A DNA stretch of 64,000 bases from positions 1 to 64,000 of the forward strand of contig JAKEKT010000125.1 of the NCBI GenBank assembly GCA_021495925.1. The letters are read 5' to 3'. The notes under the pieces were generated by a model, which ran no database searches, was not told the origin of the DNA, and saw only the letters and a list, made by a program, of their open reading frames with translations. Source of the DNA: Diplodia intermedia (Eukaryota > Ascomycota > Dothideomycetes > Botryosphaeriales > Botryosphaeriaceae). The number at the start of each line of letters is the position of its first letter. The first letter of the stretch is position 1. The position numbers were made by a program, and so were the translations under genes. Below are positions 43,827 through 55,323 of this stretch, one piece after another.

Positions 43827-45149
43827 ATGCCCTCCAACCACAGCCCCGAAACCCCGTCCACAGCCATCCCTCCCTCCCCCCACCTCCCCAAGCCCTTCCT
43901 CCCCACCCCCTCCATCCCCAACCTCCGCGACGTCGCAGGCAAACCCCTACCGACCGCCGGCGGCGGCGGCGGCGGCGCGATCCGCCCGCTCACCCTCCTC
44001 CGCAGCGCCGACCCCTCGCACGCGTCGGCCGCCGACCGCGAGCTCCTGCGCGGGCTGCGCGTGACGAGGGTGTTTGATCTGCGGTCGAGGCCGGAGATCG
44101 AGAGGAGGGGAGGGAAGGTGGATGATGATGAGGGGGAGGAGGAGATGTTGAAGAGGGTGTGGGTGCCGGTGTTTGAGGACGACGTGTTCGTGCCCGAGAG
44201 GCTGGCGGTGAGGTACAGGGAGTATGCGAGTAGTGGGTTGGAGGTGAGTTTTGTTTTGCTTTTCTCTTCCTTTTTCACTTTTCTCTTGGTGACTTTGCGT
44301 GGGAGGCGGAGGGTGGGTGGTGGGTGATGATGGGTGGATGGGATCGATCAGGGGACTTGTGAAGAGGCTGTTGATGTGCGGAGAGAGCTGCTGCTGCAGC
44401 ACTCATTTGGGTCGAGCCAGGAGGGCAAAAGATCAAGGATGGATGGAGTGCGCACGCAGATATTGGCATCCCGCTCCGTTAACAACGTCAACCTGCTTCT
44501 CCCCTCGTCCGCACACACGTTCACTGACGCGGTACCGTCTTCTACAGGGTTTCGTCGCAGCTTACGGAGAGGTCCTTGCCGCCGCTGGCCCTGCCTATGG
44601 CACCATTCTCAGGCACATCGCGAACGAGGCATCGGCCGAGAAGCCGAACGCGCTGCTTGTGCATTGCTCCGCGGGGAAGGACCGCACCGGCGTGTTCGTG
44701 GCGGTGTTGCTGTCAATGCTCGGAGTGGAGGATGAGCTGATCGCAGACGAATACGCCCTCACCGAAGTAGGCCTCGCGCATGTGAAGCCACTGCTCATCA
44801 AGAAGATTTCGGACAATCCTGCATTCAAGGAGACCGGCGCCGGTAGGGAAGGCGCGGAGAGGATGTCGGGCAGCAAGTATGTGGATATCTCTAGTGTTGA
44901 TCTATTGCGTTTTGGACGCGTGAAGACCTGCTGAGGGGTTGTCTCCGAGATAATGACTAACGATGTCTGTGCAGGAAGGACAGCATGCTCGCAGCCTTGG
45001 CCATGATCCGTGAGAAGTATGGTGGTGCCGAAGGATATGTTCGGACCATTTGCGGCCTTTCCACAGAGGAGATTGAACGTATCCGACAAGTCATGATTGT
45101 TCCCACGAATGAGGTCCACGACGAGGGTGCGAAGAGTGTGGCAGTGTAG
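43827..45149 (+). CDS. Tyr/Ser protein phosphatase, Y_phosphatase3/IphP-type
   Basis: Exons 43827-44243, 44548-44876 and 44975-45149 encode 306 residues. The first intron is 304 nt, long for this genome. The N-terminal region has SIPNLRDVAGKPL and IRPLTLLRSADPS, the substrate-loop entry of the family; FDLRSRPEIE follows. The catalytic P-loop HCSAGKDRTG contains the Cys-x5-Arg nucleophile motif. A conserved helix follows (GVFVAVLLSMLGVEDELIADEYALT). This class of dual-specificity or atypical phosphatases dephosphorylates Tyr/Ser or phosphoinositide substrates; in fungi it is common and mostly uncharacterised. The Gly/Ala run (residues ~45-51) is a low-complexity expansion. All catalytic residues are present. 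Cytosolic. Confidence 0.9.
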
Positions 45150-47669
45150 CTGGAAACAGAGCCTGCCAGGCTTTTTGTCCGTAGGACATCTCTGGTACTC
45201 CGATGGATTTTTGTTTTCGAGCTTGCTATCAGCAGATTGATAATTGTATCTTTCATCAAGAACGAGGTTGGTTATATTCTTTGCTTGGGTTTATCGGGCA
45301 AGAACACATGATAAGAGCGGCTTTAGCCAAAGGAGTCAGTTATTGGTAGAGGTTTCAGGTACCCCCGTCCGGATCAAATATCTTTCTATCAATTGCAGAT
45401 CCATGCTTTCTTGCTTTTGCGATACAAGAACACAGTGAGGTGATGCATGTGCCGTTAATGATGCACCGAGCTGGTTTTTCCTTGGGGGAAAAGAAAATAA
45501 AAGATCCATTGAGAGCACAACCACTATCGTGTCGCCGGGCTGTCTGCTCAGTATCAAGCATTCATTTGTACCGGCATATGCTCACTTCGCCGTTTCCACG
45601 TGCCATTCTTTCTTCGGTAGACAATTCCAAGATACTGCAAAAGGCTCTAGGCTGTTGTGATTCGCACAAAGCAGACCCGATTAATGAATACGACTCTTTG
45701 CCACACCAGGTGCTTTATGCAGCCAAGAGGAGCAATCCCTTGCTGAACTTGAAAATCCAGCACCGATACAGGTAGTGTTCAACAGGCCGATCGCAAATTG
45801 TGCTGATTGCAACGATCGTCGATCATCCACCGAGGGTGCTTGGCAGGGTTGGCCAGGCGAATGGGGCTCGAGAACCGCCGAGACAAATGTGATGAATGGA
45901 CGTCGTCTTGAGGTCATCGTTGATAGTGCGCGAAGGAATCTCAAGGAGGAAAGAGTGCGTGATCTGCAGCGTGACGTAGAGATCTTCCCTGTCTCTGGGG
46001 GATCATGGAGACTTTTGTTTGTCCGTCGCCGGCAGGATTTGATGGCGAGCCACGAGCCGATCCAACCAGAAAAGTGCTTCGAGGGGCTTACCTGTCTCCC
46101 GGGAAGCCGATCTGCGCTTCCAGCTTTATTTCGATCAGCGGTCCACTCTCGACCACATCGTACCCAACAAAGAACATACAATCAGTACTCAAGTCTGCGT
46201 GCGGCAACACACGTCTCGAGTTGAAAAGTGCTGCGACCAGTTCGTTTTCGCGCTGCAGGTGGTGGACGAAATTGCGGTGAAAATGGGAAATTAGTATCGG
46301 GGTGTGGTGTTTCGAAACCACGACTGTGGACATGGTTGGGATGCATCGTCAAGACTTCTATTTCGAGTCGGCAGAAGGCTCCGATCCGCAAAGAGAGAAT
46401 CGACAAATGCCGATCTTGCCTTTCTTTCGAGGCTGGGCATGGCCGTGTACTGAGGATCATGGTTCAAGCGAGCGTATTCCAAGCGCCCGAGGCTTCATTA
46501 ATGCTTTACGAAAACAGCAACGGATCTCCGACATGATCGGAACGCAAGAAGCACTCCGACGCGTCACGAAAGCAAGCAGCCCGAAGCTGGAGGCCGAGCG
46601 ACCCAACGTCGAGCTCTCTTGTTTTTCGTGGCATCCTCGCACTGGCTGTCCGCCTTACGGAAGGCCGCGTCTCGGGCTGTTGTCGATAAGTGTCCGTGGA
46701 GGCGGTTCTGGAGATCAATCACGAGCGTCAGGGGCGGATCGGCTCCCGCATCAAGCTCCAAGGAGAAGGCGGGCGCCTAGCATGACATCAATCCCGGTGG
46801 TTTCGACTGCCCTACAAGGCTACTGGCTGGGGACGCGAAACACCAGCGGACAGGCCGTTGCAATCGGACCCCGGCCGAGCCGGATAAACGGCCGCCAGTC
46901 GTCGGAGGTAGCACGTGCACCCGTCGTCCCATGCTCATTTGGTGGTGCGAGATTGATGTTATGCGAGATGCCTGCGGAGGGTGCCCTGCAGCCGGCCCAG
47001 CTCGGCAGGCCGAGTTAAGTTCAACGTCGCACTCAGGCGCCGGTCACGCGTCCAGGGGTGCGTATAGGAAGGATTGGAGGAGAGTGAAGAAAGCGCGGCC
47101 GCCCCAGTCGGCAGGCGCAGCAGCACAGCGCCACTGCACAGCCAGCTTGACAGCGGGCGGCGGCAGCGAGCGAGTGGCAAGCGACGCGCGCTGGGCGGAC
47201 ACAGGGCAGGTGCGGTCTTGGCGGGCCCTGTTTTGGGTCGGAACAGGCACTGACAGGGCCGCTTGGCCGGGCTGTGATTGGCCGCCAGAGGCCCATGGTG
47301 CGGCAGCGACCGACAGCCCCACAGCGATGCGCGTAGTAGCGCCGCGACCTGGCCATGTTGAAACATCCGGAACACCTCCTGGACGGCGGCCTCTATACCG
47401 CGATGGGCGCCCCGCCCGCCCTTCAAAAACCCCAGCGCCGCCCCGTCATTCTGGCGCCGTGTTCGTTTTCGCTGGGGATCTTGTCGACCAAGTCTTTCAC
47501 CACCCTCACTCTTTGTTTTTGCTGGCCAATCGCGAGAGCCATTCTTTCTTCTTTCGAGAGCGCCACTCCTTCATTCAGACGCTCTCCGTATCTATTTCTC
47601 CCAGCGCCCGGCCGCTGCCACACTCTCTCCTGTGTTTCAAACAGAATTCTTAGCAACCCACCCACCACC
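45150..47669. other. Intergenic, no gene recognised
   Basis: 2.5 kb. A single-exon frame of 238 codons (46302-47018, +) overlaps others on the minus strand and shows no domain. The right end (47450-47669) is the CRH-gene promoter and a CT-rich leader ending in CCCACCACC just before its ATG. Confidence 0.5.
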
Positions 47670-49235
47670 ATGCGTTCCACCGCCTTCGCTGTTGCCGCTG
47701 GTCTGGCAGCAGTCATTCCCACTGCCTCCGCGCAGACCTATTCCGAGTGCAACCCTATGAACGCCTCGCAGTTCCCTTGCCCCGTCAACGCTGGTCTAAA
47801 CACCAAGTCCTGGAACAGCGACTTCTCCGTCGGAAAGAACACCAGCTGGAGCTATGTCGCCCCCGCCGTCAAGTACGGAACCGATGGAGCCGAGTTCACC
47901 ATCACCAAGCGTGGCGAGGCTCCGACTATCAAGACCGACTTCTACATCTTCTACGGCAAGGTCGAGGTCAAGATGAAGTCCGCCCCCGGCCAGGGCATCA
48001 TCAGCAGTATCGTCCTGCAGTCCGAGGACTTGGACGAGATTGACTGGGAGTTCCTGGGTGGCACCAACAGCATCGTCCAGACCAACTACTTCGGCAAGGG
48101 CAACACCACCACCTACGACAGGATGCAGCAGTTCGACGTCGCCACCCCCCAGGACACTGTCCACACTTACTCGGTGGACTGGACCAAGGAGTCGATCGTC
48201 TGGGCCATTGACGGAACCGCCGTCCGCACTCTCAACTACGCCGATGCCAACGGCGGTACCAACTTCCCCCAGACCCCCATGAACATCCGCCTCGGCATCT
48301 GGGCCGGCGGTGACCCCGATAACGACTACTGGACCATTCAATGGGCTGGTGGCAACACCACGTACGATGCCGCCGCCGGCATGCCCTGGAGCATGTTTGT
48401 CGAGGACGTCAAGATCACCAACTACAACCCTGGCTGCAGCTACAACTTCACCGACACCACTGGATCCTCTGAAAGCATCAGCATCGCCAGCGAGGGCTGC
48501 GATCTTGTTGGCACCAGCCCCACCCAGGCCACCTCGTCCAACACTGCTGTTTCCACCGGTGCTGCTGCTTCTGGCTCTGCTTCCGCTTCCGGCTCTGGTT
48601 CTGCTGACGGTGCCGCCGGCTCGAGTGAGAGCAGCGGTGCTGATTTCAGTGAGACTGCTGCCGCTGGCGGTAACACCACTCCTACTGGCAGCGACGTTAG
48701 CGCTACGTCCCCTGCTGGTTCCGGCTCGGGCTCTGCCAGCGGCACCGATGTGAGCGGGTCTGACGATTCTGGCTCGTGTGCTCCTATCATCGTTACCACA
48801 ACTGTTATGCTCCAGCCCGGCGAGACTGCTCCTGCTCAGACCACTCCGGCAGTGTCTGTCCCGGTTGTTGAGACCACTACTGCTGAGACGACTCCTGTCG
48901 AGACGACTCCTGCCGAGACTACCCCCGCGCCTTCGTCGACTGCCGATGTGGACGGCGAGGCATCTAGCAGCGTCGCTACCTCCACCACCGACGAGCTCGG
49001 CAGCGGTACCATGACCCTTGCAGTGCCGAGCGGCAGCAACTATCCCATTCCTTCGGAGCCCGCGACCAGCGATGTTGAAGGCGGTGACTCGACGGCCGCT
49101 GCCTCAGTCACTACTCCCGTCAGCACTCCCAGCGCGACTCCGCCCGTTTTCACTGGCGCGGCCGCCCCCATTGCTATAGGAGGTGTCAGAAACGCGCTGT
49201 TCTTTGGCGGTGTCGCTGCCGTCCTGGCGCTGTAA
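47670..49235 (+). CDS. GPI-anchored GH16 chitin-glucan transglycosylase (CRH family)
   Basis: Single exon, 521 residues. The signal peptide is MRSTAFAVAAGLAAVIPTASA (about 1-21). The GH16 domain follows, with catalytic motif DEIDWEFLG (nucleophile and acid/base Glu flanking Asp, D-E-x-D-x-x-E). A Cys-containing N-terminal ECNPMNASQFPCP and PWSMFVEDVKITNYNPG complete the CRH signature. From about residue 280 a long Ser/Thr/Ala-rich linker carries Thr/Glu/Pro repeats (TTAETTPVETTPAETTPAP), surely O-glycosylated. The last ~20 residues are hydrophobic (ALFFGGVAAVLAL), preceded by small residues, which is a GPI-attachment signal. CRH enzymes move chitin onto beta-1,6/beta-1,3-glucan and cross-link the wall. 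Several N-glycosylation sequons are present. The chosen ATG is the one starting the signal peptide, not the longer upstream frame. Confidence 0.93.
   Translation: MRSTAFAVAAGLAAVIPTASAQTYSECNPMNASQFPCPVNAGLNTKSWNSDFSVGKNTSWSYVAPAVKYGTDGAEFTITKRGEAPTIKTDFYIFYGKVEVKMKSAPGQGIISSIVLQSEDLDEIDWEFLGGTNSIVQTNYFGKGNTTTYDRMQQFDVATPQDTVHTYSVDWTKESIVWAIDGTAVRTLNYADANGGTNFPQTPMNIRLGIWAGGDPDNDYWTIQWAGGNTTYDAAAGMPWSMFVEDVKITNYNPGCSYNFTDTTGSSESISIASEGCDLVGTSPTQATSSNTAVSTGAAASGSASASGSGSADGAAGSSESSGADFSETAAAGGNTTPTGSDVSATSPAGSGSGSASGTDVSGSDDSGSCAPIIVTTTVMLQPGETAPAQTTPAVSVPVVETTTAETTPVETTPAETTPAPSSTADVDGEASSSVATSTTDELGSGTMTLAVPSGSNYPIPSEPATSDVEGGDSTAAASVTTPVSTPSATPPVFTGAAAPIAIGGVRNALFFGGVAAVLAL
48820..48945 (+). 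repeat. Thr/Glu/Pro coding repeat in CRH linker
   Basis: Imperfect 15-nt units encode ETTPA/ETTPV-type pentapeptides, typical of mucin-like O-glycosylated linkers in wall proteins. Confidence 0.7.
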
Positions 49236-50129
49236 AGGTGTCAACCTCCAGATGACTGTATTTACCGACTGAGATCCTTTACATAACTTCATTTCATTCT
49301 TGTTAAATTGCTTTTGAGTTTGCGGTTTTGGTAAGCGACTGAGTCGCAAAGTGGCGGGTTGGGGTTTTGGTTGTGAGCTAATGGTTTGGTGCGCCTTTTG
49401 GTCGGCGATAGACCGCAAGATATCCCACTCGCAGGTTCACTGCAGTGAAAATTTATGTACTTTCATGGATTATGAAACCAACAATTTCTTCAAGCTCTGG
49501 GCTGTGGTTGTATATTGAAGAGAGTGTATACTGTCTGAGTAGTGTGCATGTCCTGCTCTCGTAAGCTGGCAGCCATTTCTCGGACCAACCTTTCCACTTC
49601 AACACATGGCAACATGCCCATGAAGTTTGCTTTAGCCATCGATCCGCCTTTGAAGGTCACGGATGGTATCTATCGGTATGCATGACTACTCACATGGGCT
49701 GCGTTTGCTTAGCATTCATGTCCTCTAGAAAGCTTCTGATCCTCAATTTCTTCACCAGTGAAGAGGTTCTGAAGAATACTGAGCTTCTGAAAACCCATCC
49801 TGAGTAGGTTCATTGAAAGATGAAATGAACAAAGTGTGTACCCCGCCGCTCTGCAGGCCTGGCACGTGCGTTGACACAGAAACGCCGATGATTGGCCGAC
49901 GGCGCCGGCCCAGTGTACGCGCTCCTCGCGACGCGTCGCTGATCCCGCAGCTTGCCTCTAGACACTCCAACCACAGCAGCCCGGGCGCATCACCACCTCC
50001 TGCTCGCGGTCGAAAACAATGGTCGCCTGAATCTAACAACCCACCCCACGCGTCCCTCTTTTCACCCCATCGACGACTTTCCGGTCCAAGGCGCACGATA
50101 CCCAGCACTCTCGCGCGGCGCGGCTCACC
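49236..50129. other. Intergenic, CRH 3' flank and smc3 promoter
   Basis: 0.9 kb with no recognised gene. The first ~250 nt should hold the CRH terminator. Sequence from about 49850 is GC-rich and open in + frames, probably smc3 5' UTR/promoter. Confidence 0.5.
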
Positions 50130-53100
50130 ATGTACATCAAACAGATTATTATCCAAGGCTTCAAGAGGTGCGTCGGTCCTAGCTAAACCGCGGCAGCGCG
50201 CTGATCCGTTTTGCAGCTACAAGGACCAGACGGTCATTGAGCCCTTCTCGCCCAAACACAATGTTATCGTCGGTCGCAACGGCTCGGGCAAGAGTAACTT
50301 CTTCGCCGCAATCCGCTTCGTCCTTAGCGATGCCTACACCCAGATGGGGCGCGAAGAGCGGCAGGCTCTTCTCCACGTAAGCCCGCACTCCGTCTCCTCG
50401 ATAAAAGCATCGCAACTGACAATGCGCGCAGGAAGGTTCGGGTTCCGCCGTCATGTCGGCGTACGTGGAGGTCATCTTCGACAACAGCGACGACCGCTTC
50501 CCCACCGGAAAACCCGAGGTCATCCTCCGTCGCACGATTGGTCTCAAGAAGGACGAATACTCGCTTGACCGCAAGAACGCGACCAAGGCTGACGTCATGA
50601 ACCTGCTGGAGTCGGCCGGTTTCTCGCGATCGAACCCGTACTACATTGTCCCGCAAGGCCGTGTCACCGCTTTGACGAACATGAAAGATGGCGAGAGGTT
50701 GAACCTGCTGAAGGAGGTTGCGGGTACCCAAGTGTACGAGGCGAGGAGAAGCGAGAGTTTGAAGATCATGCAAGAAACGGACAACAAGCGCTCGAAGATC
50801 GACGACCTGCTGGCTTACATCAGGGAGCGCCTGGGGGAGCTTGAGGAAGAGAAGGAGGAACTCAGAGCGTACCAAGAGAAGGACCGCGAGCGAAGATGCT
50901 TGGAATACACCATCTACCATCGCGAGCAGCAGGAGATCCAACGGGTGCTGGAAACCATGGATGAGCAGAGACAGGCTGGCGTCGACGAGACCGACGATAA
51001 CCGGGAGCGCTTCGTTCAGAACGAACAGGAGATTTCCCAGATCGATGCTGAGATTGCGGAGCTCAAGCAGCAGATCGAATTCCTCAAGGTCGACAAGCGC
51101 CAGTTGGAGGAGGAGCGGCGTGAGACTGCGCGTGATAGAGCCGCAGTCGAGTTGGAGGTGAACGAGCTCACGGATGGCCAGGCAGCCGCAAAGCAAGCCA
51201 AGAACCGTCACGATGCCGACCTACAGGAGGTTCAAAAGCAGATCAAGCAACGCGAGCAGGAGCTTGCGACGATTATGCCTGAATACAACCAACTGAAGGA
51301 GCAAGAAACCACAATCAGGACTCAACTCGCCGACTCCGAAGGCATCAGGCAACGCTTGCTGGCCAAGCAAGGACGCCAGTCACAGTTCCGGTCGAAGCGC
51401 GAGAGAGACGATTGGCTTCGGAAAGAAATTGACGAAGTCAATATCTCGTTGGCGACCCGCAAGGCCATCGCTATGCAGACTACAGAGGACATTGCTGAGT
51501 TGGAGACTGAAATTGGCCGTCTGGACACCGAGATTGCCGAACTACGCTCTAACATCGAGAATCGCGGCGACAACATGCAGAACATCTCAGAAGAGGTACA
51601 GAAGGCGAAGGAAGAGCGCGACCAGCTCTCGGACCAGCGTAAGGAGCTGTGGAGGGAAGAAGCCAAGCTTGATTCAGTGATCAGCAACGCTCAGCACGAA
51701 CTCACCCGTGCGGAAAGATTTCTGTCTCATATGATGGACCAGAACACTAGCCGTGGTCTAGCCGCCGTTCGGCGTATCAAACAACAACAGAATCTTCAGG
51801 GTGTTTACGGCACTCTTGCAGAGCTTTTCGAGGTCCCCGACAGATACAAAACTGCTGTGGAAGTGACGGCTGGAGCCAGTTTATTCCATTACGTTGTCGA
51901 CAATGAGCAGACTGCGACAAAGGTCCTCGAAGTTTTACAGAAGGAGAAAGCTGGCCGTGTTACTTTCATGCCTCTCAACCGGCTGAGGTCAAAGCCAATC
52001 AACATTCCCAAGGCTAGCGATGCTCTGCATATGATCACTAAGCTTCAGTATGATCCGTTGTACGAGAACGCCTTCCAGCACGTCTTCGGTAAGACCATCA
52101 TCTGCCCTAATCTGCAGGTTGCCGCACAGTATGCCCGGAGTCACGCAGTCAGCGCTATCACGCCTGAGGGAGACCGCGCCGATAAGAAGGGTGCCTTGAC
52201 GGGTGGTTTCCACGACCCCCGGAACTCCCGCATCGATGGTGTTCGTAACGTGGCCAAGTGGCGCCAGGAATACGAGACGCAGAGGACCCGCCAAGTAGAA
52301 CTGCGGCGTCTGAATGAGGAGAAGGACCAGGAGATCACGCGCGCATATGGAGAGCTCACGAAGATTCAGCAAAAACAGCAGCAACTGGAGAATAGTTATG
52401 GCCCAATGAGACAGGAACTCCGCGCGAAGATGACCGACTTGCAAAACAAGCGAGAGGCTCTTGAGTCAAAGCAGAGATCAAGGGACAACATCGAAGCCAA
52501 TGTCCGCGAGTTGGGAGAACAACAGGAGGCTTATAATTCCGAATTGACTTCCGACTTCAAGAAAGCTCTTTCTCGTGAAGAGGAGCAGCAGCTTGAGTCT
52601 CTGGCCGGACCTATCCAGGATCTGCGTCGGCAGCTTTCCAAACTCAGCACCAATCGTGCAGAACTTGAAGCACAGAAGACTACGCTGGAGTCTGAGCTTC
52701 GCGAGAACCTCCGTCTCCGGTTGGACCAGATCAATTCCCAGGGCTTTGAAGATGGCACGGATTCCGGCGGTGGCAGCTCTGTGAGGCTCAAGGACCGTCA
52801 GCGCGAGCTCAAGCGCATCAACAAGGCTCTTGAGACTGCTGAGAAGAGGTTGCAGGAAGCTGATCAAAACATCGATCAGACCAATTCTCAGCTTGCTGAG
52901 CTCGAGAAGACCAAGGCTGAGAAACAGACTGAGCAGGAGGAGGTGGCACGCGCTATTGAGCGTCACCAAAAACGAATGGAGAAGAGCATGGCCAAGAAGG
53001 CTTTGCTGAACAGCAAGAATCAGGAGTGCCAGAGGAATATCCGTGATTTGGGCGTGCTGCCGGAAGAGGCTTTCGAGAAGTACCAGAACATGGAATCCAA

Positions 53101-53974
53101 CAAGGCAAGTTGACAAACCCATTTCAGAGTAGAGCACGGTTGGACTGACTTTTTGATCTGCAGGCACTGAAGCGTTTGCACAAGATCAATGAAGCGCTGA
53201 AGAAGTACTCACACGTCAACAAGAAGGCTTTCGAGCAGTACGCCAACTTTACCAAGCAACGGGACACCCTCATGAAACGTCGCTCGGAGCTTGATTCCAG
53301 CCAGAGTTCCATTGAAGAGCTGATTGAGGTGCTCGATCAGCGGAAGGACGAAGCAATCGAGCGTACGTTCAAGCAAGTGAGTCGTGAGTTCGCCAATGTC
53401 TTCGAGAAGCTCGTCCCGGCTGGCAAGGGTCGCTTGATCATTCAGCGTAAGAGTGATAGCCAAGCCCGTGCCGAACAAGAAGAGGAGGATAGTGAAGAGG
53501 AAGAGAGGAGGCAGAGCGTCGAAAACTACACTGGTGTTGGGATCAGTGTCAGTTTCAACTCGAAGCACGACGAGCAGCAGAGGATTCAGCAGTTGAGTGG
53601 TGGACAGAAGAGTAAGTTCACACCTTTCTCATCCTCTTCACCTGATTGTCTGACGCGACTATCTAGGTTTGTGCGCCCTTGCACTGGTCTTCGCCATCCA
53701 GCAGTGCGACCCCGCGCCTTTCTACCTCTTCGATGAGATCGATGCCAACCTGGATGCTCAGTACCGTACGGCTGTGGCGCAAATGTTGCAGACGCTGTCG
53801 AACAACAACGATGGTGGCGGTCAGTTCATCTGCACGACTTTCAGGCCGGAGATGGTCATGGTGGCGGAGAAGTGCTACGGTGTCAGCTACACGAACAAGA
53901 CCAGTAGTATCGATGTCGTCGACCGCGACACTGCCATGAAGTTCATCGAAGGCCAGCAGAAGCCGGGAGCTTGA
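50130..53974 (+). CDS. smc3: Cohesin subunit Smc3
   Basis: Five exons (50130-50167, 50217-50376, 50432-53104, 53164-53611, 53667-53974) encode 1,208 residues, normal for Smc3. The N-terminal head starts MYIKQIIIQGFKSYKDQTV, with Walker A VGRNGSGKSNFF and the KATKADVMNLLESAGFSRSNPYYIVPQGR region. Long coiled coils flank a hinge around QGVYGTLAELFEVPDRYKTAVEVTAG. The C-terminal head has the signature LSGGQKSLCALAL and Walker B PFYLFDEIDANLDAQ. Smc3 pairs with Smc1 and Scc1 to hold sister chromatids together and to extrude chromatin loops; it is the A. nidulans SudA homologue. The third intron (53105-53163) begins GCAAGT, a GC-AG intron. The start is fixed by the exon-1 motif, which splices in frame to SYKDQ. 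Confidence 0.97.
53105..53163 (+). other. GC-AG intron in smc3
   Basis: AACAAG|GCAAGT donor and TGATCTGCAG|GCACTG acceptor, 59 nt. The downstream frame (ALKRLHKIN) requires phase 0, which excludes the nearby GT at 53110. GC donors with consensus CAAGT are the recognised minor class. Confidence 0.85.
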
Positions 53975-54573
53975 TCGGAAACCTCTGGTTCAAGAAAGGT
54001 GGAATGTGTTCTGTATCACTGGGGTATTTGGGATAGGCCATGGAAAGGGAGCCGGATCATCGGTGGTTTTTTTTTTTCTTGCATCCGGTTGGGCGTTCAT
54101 CTAGCGAGGTGTTGATGAGCGACATTGCCGAGGATAGCGCAATCGCGCATGCCATTTTGTAGCACCGGCAACTTACCCTTCTCCGGCACAAGTGGAGAAT
54201 CCCTCCCAGCAATGCCTCGTCGGCTTCCTTTGCCGGCCACGAATCTTCATTGCCGCGAATTGGCCATTGTAGATAAATGCACCCCACAAGTATTTCAGCC
54301 ATCGTGGGACTAATAAGGTCGCGCATGTGGATACGCGGTAGGTTCCTAAGGGGTTCGAGGACGCGTGTTGCGCGTGTGCAGCGTTTATATTGAGATTCTG
54401 CTTCCTCTCCTACTTTGTCTGAGTTTCGAAAGCAGCCTGACGCTCATCAGGCCTGCAACAGGAAAGATCCACTGAGCCACGCCGCATCGGCATTACGAAG
54501 CTTCATCCCCTTTTTTTCTTTCTCTCCCTACGTTCAGAAAGAACCTCAAAGTGAATCAACCGCCAGAGTAACT
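53975..54573. other. Intergenic, smc3 3' flank
   Basis: About 600 nt, with a T-run (54067-54079) and no gene recognised. The right end runs into the sulfatase pseudogene. Confidence 0.5.
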
Positions 54574-55323
54574 GAGAAAAGACCCAACTTCCTCGTCATC
54601 GTCGCCGACGACCTTGGATTTTCTGCTTTGGCTAACCCCAAACATCGACGCCCCAGCCCAGGATGCATCGGGAACACGCTCCACCAAATTTCCACGTCGC
54701 GTCCACGTGCTCGCCGACGCGGTCGACGCTCATGGCGAGTCTCTCGCACGTGTCTTCTGCTTCGTTCTGCTTGCACTTTCTTCCCCCAGACCGGAACAGA
54801 CGACCACATAGCCGGCAGAGGGCAGGTCGGCGGGGGCGTTTTGTACGGTGATGGATGCTGTGCCGACGTTTTTGGAGCTGGCGGGGTTGAAGCATCCGGG
54901 GACGGAGTATAAAGGGAGGGAAATTGCGCCGCTGCGGGGCGCGAGTTGGGTGGACTTTATTGAGAAGGTGAAGAGGGAGGAGGGGACGGTTGTGGGTACG
55001 ACGGTGCATCCGTAGGATTGTGTTGCTGGGTTCGAGGTTGCGGGTAGTGCAGGGTTGAGCAAAAGGGTCCGCAGCGTTAGGAGTTGTTTGATCTCGTGGA
55101 GGATCCGGGCGAGACGGAAGACCTGAAGGAGAAGGAGCAAAAGATAGTTGAGGGGTTGCTGGTGGAGTGGGAGAAGTATAAGAAGGAGGTCGGCGTGGTT
55201 GGGCTGGCGGGAGAGGTGGATGGAATTGCGCCAAAGGTGGACCAGTTTGAGGATGGGACGAAGTGGATCAGATGGATTGGCAAGAACATCCCGGAGCAGC
55301 TGGTCAGGAAGATTCCGATCTAG
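54574..55323 (+). pseudogene. Collapsed arylsulfatase (sulfatase family) relic
   Basis: Fragments of one sulfatase lie in order but in different frames. About 54574-54625 has KRPNFLVIVADDLGFS, the metal-binding N-terminus. About 54690-54735 has FHVASTCSPTRS, with the C-x-P-x-R formylglycine motif (Cys codon 54708-54710). About 54788-54815 has TGTDDHIAG. About 54845-55014 runs from VMDAVPTFLELAGLKH to REIAPLRG and ends at a stop after TTVHP. 55081-55323 has LFDLVEDPGETEDL through KIPI and a natural-looking stop. Only about a third of a normal ~550-residue enzyme survives, so internal deletions and several frameshifts are present. A functional gene is excluded unless the sequence is misassembled. 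Family members hydrolyse sulfate esters and are common in soil and plant-associated fungi. Confidence 0.85.

Noticed and set aside
46302..47018. 238-codon plus-strand frame
   Set aside because: No recognisable domain, start or leader; overlaps minus-strand frames in a region of mixed composition.
47355..47669. Extended N-terminus for the CRH enzyme from an upstream in-frame ATG
   Set aside because: The extension hides the clear signal peptide beginning at 47670 and is Arg/Pro-rich leader-like sequence.
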